Positions 12,958 through 26,249 of a stretch of 64,000 nt of DNA are shown one piece after another (the first letter of the stretch is position 1; every line of letters begins with the position of its first letter). The translations under genes and the position numbers were made by a program. Origin of the DNA: Anaeramoeba flamelloides. Its lineage: Eukaryota > Metamonada > Anaeramoebidae. The notes below the pieces were generated by a model that was given only the letters and a program-made list of their open reading frames with translations, had not been told where the DNA came from and searched no databases. Where the stretch lies: NCBI GenBank assembly GCA_027625915.1, contig JANTQA010000047.1:7068001-7132000 (forward strand), read 5' to 3'.

Positions 12958-15201
12958 AACAAAAACTTTTCTTTTGAAATGTTTTTTGTCTTTTTGATAT
13001 TATTTCATAATATATATATATATATATATGTGTGTGTGTTTTGTTTATATATTTATTATTATTTATTTATATATTTATTTATTTATATATTTGTTTATTT
13101 ATTTCGATTTTGAAAACGATTTATATTTATTAAAATCAAAATAAATTTTTATAATTTTAACCATTTTTTAAAAGATTTAACAATTTTTATTATTAATCAT
13201 TTTTAACAATTTAAACATAATTACATAAATTAATTAAACATTTTTTAAATAAATTTTAAACATAAAAATAGTATTGTAAACAACAAAATCAAAAAGTATG
13301 AACTAATACAAATTTATTGATGAATTTTTTAAATGATTTTTTAAGTGAATAGTATTTTACAGCAACATGGAAACAGTACAAAATTTGAAAATATGTTATT
13401 AGATATATTTTATACTGACAAATCTTGGATATCCCAATTGTCAAAAAAATTCAGATCAGATACGAAAACCAGAAAAAGAAAATTTTTTTCAGTTAGATCC
13501 TTTTTTTTTTTCTATTCCATATTAAAAACAAAACTATTAAAATGATTTTAAATCTCAAATTATAAAAAATTTTTAAGCCTGTTTATTATTATCCCTATCA
13601 TTATCATACTCTAAATTGTCATTAAATTAATAAATATTTATTACAAAGACTTTTTTTTTTAGATAATTATTTTAATTAAATAAAAAATTGTTTTATTGAA
13701 TATATTAAAAAATATTAATATAATTTTAATTAGTATTATTATAAACATCAAAAGTTTCAATCAATTTAGACAATTATATATTTAGAAATTATATTTTTAT
13801 TTTCATATGAAATTTAATTTTCTAAAAAAAATTTAAAAATGATATTTGTGAATTTTTGATTGTTGTTATCAAAAATTCATAATTAATTTTTTTATTTCCA
13901 AAATCATTCAAATTTTTATAATTATTCTTGTGAGATATACTAAAAGATTTGATAAAAAAACAGTTCAAAATTCAAAAAATATTTTGTATATTTTTACATT
14001 TTTGTTAAAAATCAGAAAATAATAAATTTCAAACTATTAAGAATTAAAAATGATTACTCTATTGACCAGAATTTCATTGAGAAATTTGTTAAAATTTTAT
14101 ATAATTTCAAATTATTCGATCACCTATACTCAAATTAGTTTTATTTACAGATATTAATATTCAAAATTAATACTCAAAAATAGTGGAGAAAATAATTTTC
14201 ATTTTTTCATAATCAATGTTTTCTAACATAAATAAAAAAATTGATAAAGTATTTTTAACAAATTATTGAAAAATTCAATAAAAATAGGGTATTTTTTGTT
14301 TTAATATTGAAAAAATGTGGATTTTGGATTTCTAAAAAATGGACTAAAAATTTATAACTTTTTTAAATGAGGTTAACTCTTTGATTTCATTAACCAAAAA
14401 ATTAATTTCAGATATATATATATATATATTATAGCATTTCAACAAGATTTGATTTTTTTTTTGAAAAATACTCTAAATTTACATAATATTTTTATCATTT
14501 TTTCGGATTTTTAAACAACAATTTTTACAAAAAAAATATTTGAAAAAAATTATCCATTAAAAATAATTGACAAAAATAATTAATTTGAAAAATCTAGAAA
14601 AATTAGAAAGTAATTACTCAAAGGTGAGATTAGAAAAAAACAATAATAATAAAATCATCAAATAAAATTTCTTCATGATATAGAAAATATTTTTTACATT
14701 CTATTATCATTTTTATATTTACAAGAACGAATTTAATTTTGACAAAAAAAAATGTAATTTATAATGAAAAAAATTTATTTAAACAATATAAATAACAACT
14801 TTTTAAACAAATAAATAGCTTTATTTTTTTATAAATAAAAAAAAAATTACCTATTAACCATGAATAAAATCAGAAAGTATTTTTTCAATGATTACCTAAA
14901 TTAAATTAATGTATTTTCTTTTGTTTGATTTGTTGAACAAATCACTATTTAACACTTTTATAAAAACAAATGAATTTTAACTATTTTTAATTCAAAAAAA
15001 AAAAAAAAATACCAAGTAAAAATTTAGCATTGAATTAAAAAATCCATCCAAAATGAAATATTGTAAACTCAATTTCAAATATTATGACTCACATGAAATA
15101 TTAAATTGAAATAAAAACAAAAAAGTAATTTTATTCTTTAGTATTGAAAAAACACAATAATTATATTTGGTTAATAATTCACTTTTTAATCATTCAAAAT
15201 A

Positions 15202-15720
15202 AACCAAATTCTAAAAATTTCGACACATTTTCAACAGTTGAAAGAATGGAAATACTCCACTTCCCATTTACTTTTGGAAATAATTGTGATTTTATAAACT
15301 ATTCTATTTTTTCATCGTCTGTTCTCATTTCTTTTTTTCAAGTTATATAAACTGTTTCGTTAGATCTGTATTTTTTTGCAATGGTTGATCAAAGGTTATT
15401 GTAGAATTTGTTAAATTGAAAAATCAACATACAATTTTTCGAATTTATCTTATCATTTCAACGATCAACAATTTTTGGTGAAATTTTAACAAATTTACCA
15501 ATACATTTTTTGTTCAGAATTGTTTCATGATTTGGGATACAGCGATTTTTCATTTTTAGATTTTTTTCTTTTATTTGGATTAAAATGGTTACTTATAAAA
15601 AAATGAATACTTGTTAACTTAAATCAGTTTTTATATTATATTTGAAAAAATATCATAAATTAGGTTTTATTTTTTGCCTATTTTTGATTTTAGGCGTTTC
15701 CAAATTTTTGGAATGGGGTT
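15202..15720 (-). mobile_element. Family C TIR element (Tc1/mariner-like MITE), private to left arm
   Basis: A 519-bp element flanked by TA on both sides (15,200-15,201 and 15,721-15,722). One end reads AACCAAATTCTAAAAATTT and the other (complement) AACCCCATTCCAAAAATTT. It aligns over its length, inverted, with 23,966-24,494. The equivalent right-arm interval (about 39,250-39,310) lacks it. TA target duplication and a TTTGGACACA-type TIR fit Tc1/mariner derivatives. No intact transposase. Confidence 0.82.
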
Positions 15721-17639
15721 TATATAAAAACACGAGAATTAAAAAAAAAAAAAATAAAAATAAAATCAAACATTAAAAAAAAAGTGTGTAAAAAGTTTCA
15801 AATAAGCATTACCGATTAATTATTACTGAACTTTCACTAAAATAAGTTTAACTAGAAATTTCTTACAAATAATTACATTAATTTTTAAAAAACATTATGT
15901 TGTTGAAAATTTTCTCAAAGATTAATTGTCTTTTTGAAGATCTTTTTTTTTTTCGACATGATCCAATGCAAAAAAAAAAAAAAAAAAAAAAATTATCAAA
16001 AAAATAAAAAATTGAAAAAAAAAAAAGTTTAAACAGATATTTAAAAAAGAAAAATAGAAATTGACAAAATTTTCGAATTAAAAATTAAAAGAATAGTTTG
16101 AGAAATATATGAGTCAAAAAATATCCTCCCAAAAAAATTCCTATTAACATTATAAAGTGAGTAAAATTTTTTGAAAAATAGTTAATGTTTTTTGCACATT
16201 TACAAAATATGACAAATTAATCATGATATATATCTATAAGACAAAATAACAAGATAATCAACAAGTTAAAAGAAGATCGTTTCAAAAAAAAAAAAAATTC
16301 AAAAATAGTAAAAATAAAAAAAAAATCATTATATTTTCAATCTATCAATATTTAATATTCAGAATTAAATTGAAAAAGTAATTTCTATAGTATATTTATG
16401 AAATTTTTAGAAGAAAAAGAGAATCATAGAAATCATAATCAGAATTATGAAATTAATTCTTCATACAGATTTTTTTTTTTTTTTTTATTAAGTATTTAAA
16501 TTATTAGAAAGTATATAATAACTTAAATTGAAAAAAAGAGACTTTCTAAATTAAAAAAATATTATTAAAAAAGTGATTTAAATACTTTATACACATGAAT
16601 TTTAAATTCTTGATTTATCAAATTATTTCTAATAAAACATAAACAATAATCTTCAATACTAAAAAGGATGTTTAATTTCCATTTAGTTTTGGTTTATATT
16701 TCATGAAATTATCTCTTCTTTTTTAACAAAAATAAAATTATTGTTATCATTGTTATTAAATTGTTGTTTTTTTATCTATTGTCCTACTCTACTTTGTTAT
16801 ATTCTTTTTTCCCAACCTTAATCTCCAAAATAAATCATTAAAAAATGTTTGAATAATTAATAAATATTATTCTAACTTAAATACTTTCATATTCAATTCG
16901 ATAATAATTATTCAGAAATTTTAAAAAATTCTTATTTAACTTAATGGTGTAATAAATCAAAAGTGTTAAAATAGTCTAGAATGAAAACTCAAATTGTTCT
17001 TTATTTCTTTTAAATGTTCAAATTTAGACTATTTATTCTTGTATATTAAATTATTTCGTAATTATAAGTTTATCATATAAAGTCAGTAACTGTCAAATGA
17101 CTTGAAAAAACCAATTATCAATATAATTGGACAATATAATATTACATTTATTTACTAAGGATCATAATTCAAAATTGACATTTTTGTCGGTTTTTATTTT
17201 TAATTACTTTACATAATCTAAAAATAGTAGAACCCACAAATAAATAAAATTCTAATATTTAACAATCAATATTTAGATCCATCTCAAGTAACTGTTATTT
17301 GGATTTTTTTTATATTAAGATTTATACAATTAATGTTATAATAAACCCAAAATTGAATGTTTTTTTTTCATTTCGTCTGTAACTAGTAGTTTTTTTCAAT
17401 ATATAATTAATTTGTTAAAAAAAATATTTGTCAAAAAACTTTCATGAGTTAATCTTGATGTTTTTAAAAAATTGATATTACAAAATAAATTATAGTCAGA
17501 TATATTTCAACAGAACTCTGAATTTGTAAGATTCAATTTTTAAATTTGTTTCAAAATGTTTAATTTTTTTAGCATTTGGTTTGAAAAAAAGAAAAATTTA
17601 CAAAATAAAACTTTAAAAAATTAAAAGACAATTTCAAAG

Positions 17640-18470
17640 TACTCAAAATGATTTTTAACCAAAAAAAAAACTAGTTAATTGAGTAAAATTACAAATGTTT
17701 AAATGGATATAAATTAACCAATTTATTTTATTGCCTTAGTAATTATCAATCTACACCAATAAGATTTCATCATGATAGATGCTTGGATAAATAAAAATGT
17801 CACAAAACTATTAAAAATTAATATAGAATTTATTAGAATAATTTATAAAACTGAGGCAAAAATAGAGATTGGCAGAATTTAGATCTATAAAAGAAGATTT
17901 AAAATCAAAAAGAAAATGTAATTCTTAGTTTTGAGCATATATCAAAAAAATTAAAATTAACAAAACAAATTTAATGAAAATATTAATTTGAAAATAGAAA
18001 ATTTAAAATTATTAGATACAAATCTTAATTAGTTTAAATGAAACTTAATAATAAATAGTTATGAATCGAAAAGTTCAAGAATATTTAAAAATTATTAAGT
18101 ATAATCACAATATAAAATAAACAGACGTGTTGTCAAGTGCCGTAGAGTTACTAGTTTTTTTTTAATTTAAGTAATAAAAAGATAATTTAAGAAATTTACT
18201 TTTTATTTCAAAAATTAAAACAAAATAAATGATAATAAATAGTTTAAAGTGGAAATAAGTTCAACTTCAAATTTAAAACTAAGAAATTTTACAAATTGTC
18301 TAAGTAGAAATACTTATGTTTATGATAAAAATAAAACAAAAAAAAAATCTTACAATTTATTACAAAAAATATTTCAACTTAGAAATCATGGAAGATATCT
18401 AATCATTTTTTATGGGACCGCCCATTCTATAAAAAAAATCTAATAATTTTGATTAAAGATTTAAATATTA
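17640..18470 (+). repeat. Dispersed AT-rich repeat, family F
   Basis: Blocks here recur at about 25,190-26,110, for example around GATTTAAAATCAAAAAGAAA, TATGTTTATGATAAAA and CATTTTTTATGGGA. The right-arm homologue of this copy lies at about 36,530-37,360. It includes the GTCAAGTGCCG motif at 18,132-18,142. No ORF of note. Ends are not clear. Confidence 0.5.
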
Positions 18471-19138
18471 TTAAAGGATTAAAATAAATTAATTGATACG
18501 AATAAATAAAAGTTAATCAAAATATTCCCAAAAATTTTATTCAAAATAAAGAATCATTATTTATCTTGTAGTTAGTTAATGATTAGAGAAAATAATTAAT
18601 CTTTATTGAAATTTCTTGATTATTATAAATGGAAATTCAGGCTATAAGAAGAAATTAATCACCTCCCTCCAAAATAAAAAAAAAAAAACAGTTAAATTTT
18701 TAATAATTCTTGATTGTTTTACTAAATACCCAAGATCTTTTTTAATTGATGAGATAATCTTTGACTAATATTTTACGAATCAAATTTCAAAAGTGTTCAA
18801 ACGATACAGAATTGAAATTCTTTAGCCTTCAAAAACAATACACTTTCTGTTTAGAGTTCTTTTAGGGGGAGAGAGTCTAAACCCTTAACCAAAAAATTAA
18901 TTTTAAGATTTAATCACAAATTTTGAAATATTTAGTTTATTTAAAGCAAAATGTAAAAAGATTTTTGAATTTTACAAAAGATATTGCAGTTAAGGTTTGG
19001 GTATAAAAAAGTACAGACTTTTTTGATTCTATTTTGAAATAAAATGAAATTAGAAAGTCTAAAAAATAAAGATAATCAAAATAAGATATTATTTTCATTC
19101 TTTTTAAACCTTTGAAAATTGTAAAAATTTTTAACACA

Positions 19139-20340
19139 ATGAATGAGAGTTCACTTATGTTAAACACAGCACTAAAGTTTACCAACCAATCCAAAATAGA
19201 CTCAATTCTTTCAAAAGAAAAGCCAACCTTGGAAGAACTTCTCAATGAAGATGATTTACTTCAAGAATGCAGATATGGCAACAAAAAACTATTAAAATTG
19301 TAAATTTTGCTCTTGTTATTTGTTTAAAGATTCAATAAACACCATTTTATCAATCTTTGAAAATTTTTTGAAAATGTTTTACCTTGATCTTACCAACCCA
19401 ACGTTTAAATATCCAAAAAAAAATAAAACAAAAAAATTCTTTGTTTTTTTTCAAAAAAAAAAATTATTTCTCACTTTTTGAATAAATTCTCTTTTTCTTT
19501 TTATTACCTTTCCAAATATAGTTTAACAAATACAAAAAACTTAAAAAAACTCCTTATTTATTTACTTGTTGATCCTAAAACAACAAATGAAAATCAAGAG
19601 ATCTCTAAACTGAAGCTTTTAAAGTAATTGAAAATCTTTTTTTTTTTTTTTTATTTTTATTTAGCTTTGATAAAGCCAAAGAAATACCGATCCTTTATCT
19701 CAAAAAATTCCATTTTTTACATTTGAAAAACTAACTTGGGCTTCATTGAAATAACTAATTTTCTTTTTAGGTTTCCATATCTTGTAAATGAGATCGTATG
19801 TCTTGAATTAACAGAAGTTGTCGAAAGTATCACAGAAAACGAAGATTTAATGATCCAAATATTTGAATTTCTGAAACAACCAAAACCATTAAACACAGTT
19901 TACTCTGGTTATTTTGCACAAATGATTGGAACAAACCTTCGTTTAAAATACTTGGAAGTAAAATATTTCTTTTGTTTTTTTTTTTTATTGTTTTTGAACT
20001 TTTGTTTCAACCAAAAAAAAAAAAAATCAATTAATTTCAAATCTAAACCTTATAAAGTACCATTAAATTCTTCAATTTTTCATTTTTTCAAACCCTTCCC
20101 ATTGCTTCTTTTTTCAAACAAATCAAAAAAAAAATCAAACATTGATCCAAACAACAAAAATTTTTCTTAATATTTGGATCTTTTTTAGACAATCACATTT
20201 TTAATGAAACACGATTACTTTATTGAAAAACTGTTGGAAAACATTTCAATTTCTGGTGTTTGTGATGTGATGATCCATATCCTTGTATTTTGTGAAGAAA
20301 ATGTTTATTATCAAGAAACAATAAAAGTAATCACTTTTTT

Positions 20341-20392
<52 letters not shown>

Positions 20393-23300
20393 TTTTTTTT
20401 TTTTTGTTTATTTAATATCTTTATTTTCCCCTTAAAAACCTTTATTTGTTTGTTTATTTTCTGTTCTTTATAAACAACAACAGTGGTTGACTAAAATTGA
20501 AATTATGAAAAGGATCTTTTCTTTGCTTGATCAAAAGAATGATGAAGATGTAAAATATTTTAATTTTTTTCCCTTTTTCTTTTTCTTTTTCTTTTTCTTT
20601 TGTCCGATCCTTAACCCAAAATCAACAAACCCACCAACACAACCCAAATTAATAATGAACACACAACTATTAAAAAGACCATTGATAATTCAACCAAGTG
20701 TTTACTTGAAGTGATTGCCAATTCAACACATGAAATTGGAGAATTGACTCTTGTTGCTTGTATTGAAACAGAAACATTTTCAAAAAAAATCTTGGAAATT
20801 GCACTTTCAAAAGAAAGTTCCAATTTCTTAAGAGAAAAAGCCATTTTAGTCATTCTTGAAATTTTGATTTACATTGGAGAAAACGAAAGAATTTATCTCC
20901 ACACAAACAACCAAAATGAAGAACAACAATTGATCAAAAATGAAAAAAACATTGAAAAAACAACAAAAAAACAATAATGACAATGACTACAATGAGGACT
21001 ATGACCAACAGAGTGTCTCTGAATATGAATTAGAACAATACATGACACATCCTCTTCTTGTTGTTATTGTTGAGAATTTTTCAGAATTAATTGAATTATT
21101 ACAAACTGCACTCTTTCCAAAGACAAAGTTCCATTTAGGTTCAATCAAATATGAACCCTTTGGACAACTTCGAATCAAAATTGTTTCTTTATTTCATATA
21201 TTTACTCATCTACAATTTGTACCATTACAAGAACTTTTATGCAAAAACAAAATTTTTTCATTAATGCTTGTAAATAATATTTCCCATTTCTTTCTAATTT
21301 CATTTCTTTATCTTTATTTATTTTGATTAAATTACCAAAAAAACATACAAAAGATACAAAATTTTCCATTTTAAAAGTTTTTTATACAAGTTGAAATTAA
21401 TTAAATATCAAAACCCATACCTAACTCCACATTCACACACATCCACACACACACCCATATATATATATACATACATATCTTTAAAGAAATAATTTTATAT
21501 TGTTCAAATATTTTTTTATTAAAATTTAAAAAAATAAAATAACAATATAAAAGAAGAAATAAAGAAGTTTTATTCAATTTTTTAAACCCATGACAAATTT
21601 AATTATTATTTGGATTAGAATTATTTGATCTAACAAAAAAATATTTTAAAGAAATTGATATCTTGACCAATAAAAAAAATCACAAATTTTTTTATTAATC
21701 AACCCACATACACCAATGCTTATTTATAAAACAAAAGTTAAAATTCACTTAGCTCAAATAATGGAATATAAAAGAAGATTTAAATTAAATCAAAAAATAA
21801 AAATCCGAATTTTTAATAAAATTAATTAACTTTCTTCCTCTTTTTTAGACTTAACAGATTGAAAATATTTATTGGAAATTAAAAAAATTAGTAAAAAAAA
21901 AAAATATAAATTGAAAGATAGAAATTCAAAATTAAAAAATTAGAATATATTCCAAGTTGAAAATGTGATTAGTTTTTCCATAATTTAAAATAATGATTTA
22001 AAATCTTTTATTTGACTCAATACTTTTGAATTTGAAAAATTTTCATTTTCTTTTTATGAGTTTTCTGTTTATTCCGATAATCAATATATTTACTTAATAC
22101 AACAGAATACCTCTAGAAAACCTTTACACATAATGAAAGTCTATGACACCATACAAAAATATTTAAAAATAATCCAAATCAATAAACCTTTCATTAATAA
22201 ATAATTATGCCTATATTTTCCAGAATTTAAAGGAATTAAATACCATCTATGATTTCACTCTTTTTTTAAAAAAATTGAGAAATAAACTAAATTTCATAAT
22301 AAATGGCCCACCTTACATTTGAATAATGAATTGCTTTTGTATCGTTTTGAAGTTTTTCCTCTCACAATGAAAAGTTTGCAAATAAATCATTTTTTCTCTT
22401 TTTTATTTTTTCAACAGTATTTTGTTAAAATGGAAAATGAAAATGAAAAATTTGAAAGAAGTAACAGATGAATTAATGAAAAATTTGGTTTCAAATATGA
22501 AAAAGAGATTAGATTTAGTTATTCAAATGGAAGGAGAATCGATAAATGGGTTTTTTTACTTTTTTAAATTTTCTATTTTTCATGTAATGCTTCTTTCAAA
22601 ATAATTGGGACAATTTTTTTTAACAGTTTGTTTTATTTTTTTTTCTTTTATTTTTAGACAAAAAATAAATATCTCTTGAGTATAGTATTGAATATTAAAT
22701 TAGAAATTTTTATATTATAATAGATAACTTCAATTATTAAAAATATTTTTATTTAAAATTTGAGTTTTAATGGGCCAATTATTATGAAAGATAGTTTATA
22801 AAGAAAATTTTCTTTTAATTTCTATAATTAAAGAAAAATTGAAGCTCTTGATTCGACAAATGTTTACATCCTGATAAAAATAATTCTCTTTCACAGTGTG
22901 GTATAACTGGTATACAGAACTAGCAAACAACAAACATGTACTAGCTTGAATAAAAAATGAGCTATCACAATGCGTTATCTATGGGATATGAAATTTTTTT
23001 ATTATTATTATCATTAATAGGTATCATGCTTGATAAATTGTTAAAATGTGTGACAAGAAGTGCTATATAGATTTGTTAGCTTGTTAATTGTGATATAATA
23101 TTCTCACACTAAAATTTTTTATTAGGTCATCATTAAAAAATTTAGAAATATATCATTATTATATTGATAAAATTTATAATTTTTTTTTTTTTTAATATTT
23201 AATACTTTTTTCAAAATTTTAAATCTTTTCTAAATAAATAATCACATCACAACATTATTATACAAATATAGGATTTGTTATTTAAATATCCATGGAACAA

Positions 23301-23727
23301 TTTTCTTCACAACCAAATCCGAGATATGTTTTGCATATCGCTCGAAACCGAAATCTTTTGTTACCATCTTTTAGAAGAAACAGATTTTTTAAACAGACTA
23401 TTAAAAGAATTTACAAAGTTTAAAGAAAGCGAAGAAAATAATTCATTAATTGGATATATTTCACATTTGTTTAACATTGCAAATAAAATTGTTGAGTTAT
23501 CAGATGAAGATGAAAAAGTTTATAATATCACATCATCAAGCAAGGAATGGAGCGAATTTGTTGAAGGATATTTAAAAGAAAGAAACGAAATCGAAGAGAT
23601 AGAAATATTAGATTCTGAACAATTTGGGGGGATTGACAAAATAATTGCAGATGAGATTTTGGACAACGAAAGAGATATTGATTTAATTGAGGAATTTGAA
23701 AAATCAGAAAAAAAAGAAAAAAAATAA
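19139..23727 (+). CDS. PPP6R: SAPS-domain PP6 regulatory subunit (PPP6R/Sit4-associated), copy A, seven exons
   Basis: SAPS proteins bind the PP6/Sit4 phosphatase catalytic subunit and direct it to substrates. Exons: 19,139-19,299; 19,522-19,623; 19,771-19,957; 20,189-20,326; 20,484-20,549; 20,678-21,269; 23,272-23,727. All junctions keep phase and donors are GTAA. Family matches: PTLEELLNEDDLLQECRYGNKKLLKF, FPYLVNEIVCLE, ITFLMKHDYFIEKLLENI, QKNDEDTIDNSTKCLLEVI, LDLLFKYPWNNFLHNQ (animal LDLFFKYTWNNFLHFQ), GYISHLFNIANKIVEL and EWSEFVEGYLKERN. Predicted 566 residues, essentially the SAPS domain with a short acidic/lysine tail, shorter than animal PPP6R (over 800). Exon 6 is one base longer than in copy B (592 against 591), with differing A runs near 20,955-20,972 that shift the frame. 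The start could be upstream, but ATG 19,139 fits the family N-terminus. Confidence 0.9.
20341..20390 (+). repeat. (TTTC)n microsatellite in PPP6R-A intron 4
   Basis: About twelve TTTC units lie in the 157-base intron between exons 4 and 5, followed by a T run. The copy B intron has the complementary (AAAG)n at 34,590-34,645. Confidence 0.95.
21270..23271 (+). other. PPP6R copy A intron 6 (2.0 kb)
   Basis: Donor GTAAAT, acceptor ATATAG. Up to about 22,260 it matches copy B intron 6 (32,710-33,720), including the (CA)n/(TA)n stretch near 21,435-21,475. From about 22,260 to 23,160 it is unrelated to copy B, which has a 3.9 kb block instead. That private part includes a short E/N/K-rich patch at 22,420-22,560 which I could not identify. 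The rest is A/T-rich and featureless. Confidence 0.7.
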
Positions 23728-23965
23728 TTTTATTATTACTTTGTTTAAAAAATAATTTTTTTTTTTTTTTAATTAAATTATTTTTTTTTTTTTTATTGAG
23801 TCAAAAAAATCTTGAATAATATTTTTTTATGATTTATTTTTATTTTTATTTATTTTCTTTTATTTTGGTTATTGTTAATGGATTAGCATCACCATGAATT
23901 TTTTTATATAATTAAAGTATGTTGTAATTGGGTGTAAATGATATTAGTGCCGAATTGTTCAAATA

Positions 23966-24494
23966 AACCCCATTCCAAAAATTTGGACACACCTAAAATC
24001 AAAAATATGCAAAAAAAAACCCAATTTATTGTATTTTTCCAAACCTAATATAAAACAACATTTAAATTGCTCAGTATTAATGTTTTACTAAGTAATCATT
24101 TTAATCCAAATAAAAGAAAAAAATATAAAACTCAAAAATAAAAATAGGTGTGTCCAAAATTATGAAACGAGCGGAACAAAAAATGTATTCGTAAATTTGT
24201 TGAAATTTTAGCAACAATTGTTGATCGATCAAATGATAAGATATCATCAACTAGAATGTATGTTATTTTCCAATTTAACAAACTCAACACTAACCTTCTA
24301 TCAACCATTGAAAAAAATTCTCAGATCTAATGAAACAGATTACGTAACTGGCAAAAAAGGAAATGAAAACAAAACAAAAAAGACAAAAAATGAAATAGTT
24401 TGTAAAATCAAAATTCTTTCCAAATTGAATTTAAAGTGCAGTAATGATGTTCTTTCAACTGTTTAAACTGTGTCCAAAATTTTGGAATCTAGTT
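23966..24494 (+). mobile_element. Family C TIR element (Tc1/mariner-like MITE), complete copy
   Basis: A 529-bp element bounded by TA (23,964-23,965 and 24,495-24,496). TIRs: AACCCCATTCCAAAAATTTG at the left and, inverted, AACTAGATTCCAAAATTTTG at the right, both continuing into GACACA. An 82-codon open stretch inside it is not shared with the 15,202-15,720 copy, so I read it as non-coding. TA duplication plus the TIR type supports a Tc1/mariner-derived MITE. Confidence 0.87.
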
Positions 24495-25189
24495 TAGTTT
24501 CTGTGCTCTAAAAAATCTATTATAAATCTTATTGAGCAATAAATTATTGGATTTTTTTACTAATGATCATAATTAAAAATATTGACAATTTGTAAAGTTT
24601 TTTTTAATTCCTTTTTCAAATCTAAAAAGAGAAACTCAAAATTATAGTATTCCAGTATTTTATAATTCATATCTAGAACTTCTAAAAGTAATAATTTTTT
24701 ATTTTTTAATTTCAAAGATTAACTCAATAACTCAACAACATAAAAACCCAAAGACGCGTTAGTTTTGTTCCCTTTTTAAAAATCTAATTGTAACATCAAT
24801 ATCTTTCTAATAATTGAGAAATAATTGGTCAAAAAAATTTATTGGTTAATTATTTAATTTTTTTTAAAAAATTGATTATTTTAACTATTAATCTACATTT
24901 TGCCACAAATTTAAGAAAGATATTTTGTGACTTTGTAGTCTGAAAATTGATATTTCAACCTTTAAATTTGACCGAAATGTAAATTTTTTTCTGAAAATGT
25001 TGGGTTTTTTACGAAGACAAGGATCAATTTTAATTGATAAGATCAACAAATATAACTACTTTGCAAATCGATTTTTTAGAGACATTTGAACTATGGCACT
25101 AATGTGATTAATAACACAAGAACATACTTTATTCTTATATTTCTCAATGGTAGGACCTAATCCCTTAAAATAAACAAATTCTTATTTAA

Positions 25190-26110
25190 TTTCAATTAGA
25201 ATATTAAATCTAAACACAACAAAAAATGAAATAATTCTTTTAAATCGCTAATGTATATTAATTGATCAACAGTTATTCAATAAAAATTAACCTACATTCA
25301 CCAAGAATGATTTTCGCAACTGAATTAAAAATTGATCAAGCCAGAATAGAAATCTATAAAAAGAAGATAAACTTCTCAAAAATTAATTAGAAACTTTTGG
25401 TTTTGAACATTTATCAAAAAATTTAAAATTTTCAAAAAAAGACAATGAAAAATTTATGTGGGAAATAGAAAAAATAAAAGTATTAAATGTAAAACTAAAT
25501 AAATTTAAAAAAATCAAATAATCAATTGTTCTGGATGGAAAGTTCAAGAAAATTTCCAAAATATTAGGTATAATAATATTATTAAAAAACAGTCATATCT
25601 ACAAGTGAATTAAGTCACGATTTTTTTTTTAATTTGAGAAATAAAAAGAAAATTTAAGAAATTTTCAGTTAATTTCTTGAAATAAAAAGAAACTCAAAGG
25701 TAATTTTTTAGAATCCAGAAGAATAGAGAAAAATCAAGTATTTTACTAGATTCTTTATAATCCTAAAAAACCTCATGGCTTTATTGTCAGGTAGCATAGA
25801 GTTATACAGAGTGACACTTTTTTTAAAAATCAACAAAATAAAAAGTTAAATTCTGAAATTTTCACCTTATTTTTAAATTTTGAGAAAGAAAAACCTAAAA
25901 CGCAAATATTTTTTTCAGAGTAAGATAACTTCTTCAATTGTAAAATAAAGAAATTCCACAAATTATCAATATATATATTTATATTCTTATGATAAGACAA
26001 AAATTATCAAAATTTTCTAATTTATATAAAAAATATTCACATTAGAAATTATTGAAGAGATCGATCATTTTTTATGAGAATGCCCTTTCTTTGGAAAATT
26101 ATAATTTTGG
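25190..26110 (+). repeat. Dispersed AT-rich repeat, family F (second copy)
   Basis: It matches 17,640-18,470 in several ordered blocks, including ATTTATCAAAAAATTTAAAA and GATCATTTTTTATGAGAATG near the right end. An AGGTAGCATAGAGTTA variant of the GTCAAGTGCCGTAGAG signature is at about 25,791. Non-coding; ends not defined. Confidence 0.45.
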
Positions 26111-26249
26111 ATTAAAGAAACAAAAATAATAACAAATTAATATCTTTGATATTATTGGAAATATAGAATCTCTATCCATATCGTAATTATTTGTGATAAA
26201 GAAAATAATGATTCTTTACTAAAAATTTCAAAACAAAAATTTAGAAATT

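Larger units (their letters stand above)
12958..19138 (+). other. 6.2 kb intergenic region between TRAPPC8-A and PPP6R-A
   Basis: No gene is recognised. It begins with an (AT)n/(GT)n microsatellite (13,010-13,039) and holds a family C MITE (15,202-15,720), several A/T homopolymers (for example 15,969-15,990 and 16,471-16,488), a family F dispersed repeat (about 17,640-18,470) and a copy of the CAAGTGCCGTAGAG signature at 18,132. A 66-codon open stretch at 13,345-13,545 is not maintained in the other arm. The right-arm counterpart is 35,846-41,471. The promoter of PPP6R presumably lies near 18,900-19,130, but no motif is recognisable. Confidence 0.7.
830..23868 (+). repeat. Left arm of a giant inverted duplication
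   Basis: This segment is repeated as reverse complement at about 28,055-52,235. Landmarks pair throughout: TRAPPC8 ATG 1,268 with 51,794; TRAPPC8 exon 2 5,486-5,753 with 48,098-47,831; TRAPPC8 stop 12,957 with 41,472; PPP6R ATG 19,139 with 35,845; PPP6R last exon start 23,272 with 28,649. Outer homology fades near 830 and 52,235. Inner homology ends about 140 bases past the PPP6R stop, in a TTTATTTT-rich stretch. Exons are nearly identical; non-coding DNA carries many substitutions and indels. Arm-specific insertions are listed separately. Boundaries are by eye, give or take tens of bases. Confidence 0.93.

Noticed and set aside
13345-13545. 66-codon frame downstream of TRAPPC8-A
   Set aside because: The right-arm copy (about 41,085-40,930) has several amino-acid changes and an early stop; no sign of protein-level conservation.
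20341-20390. (TTTC)n tract as a CRISPR-like or coding repeat
   Set aside because: Simple tetranucleotide microsatellite within a short intron; no spacers and not in frame with the exons.
22422-22604. 60-codon frame in PPP6R-A intron 6 as a possible extra exon
   Set aside because: Exon 6 joins exon 7 directly to give LMLDLLFKYPWNNF, matching the SAPS family without a gap, and copy B lacks this stretch.
24218-24466. 82-codon frame inside the family C MITE
   Set aside because: The 15,202-15,720 copy does not keep it open, and it has no transposase-like motif.
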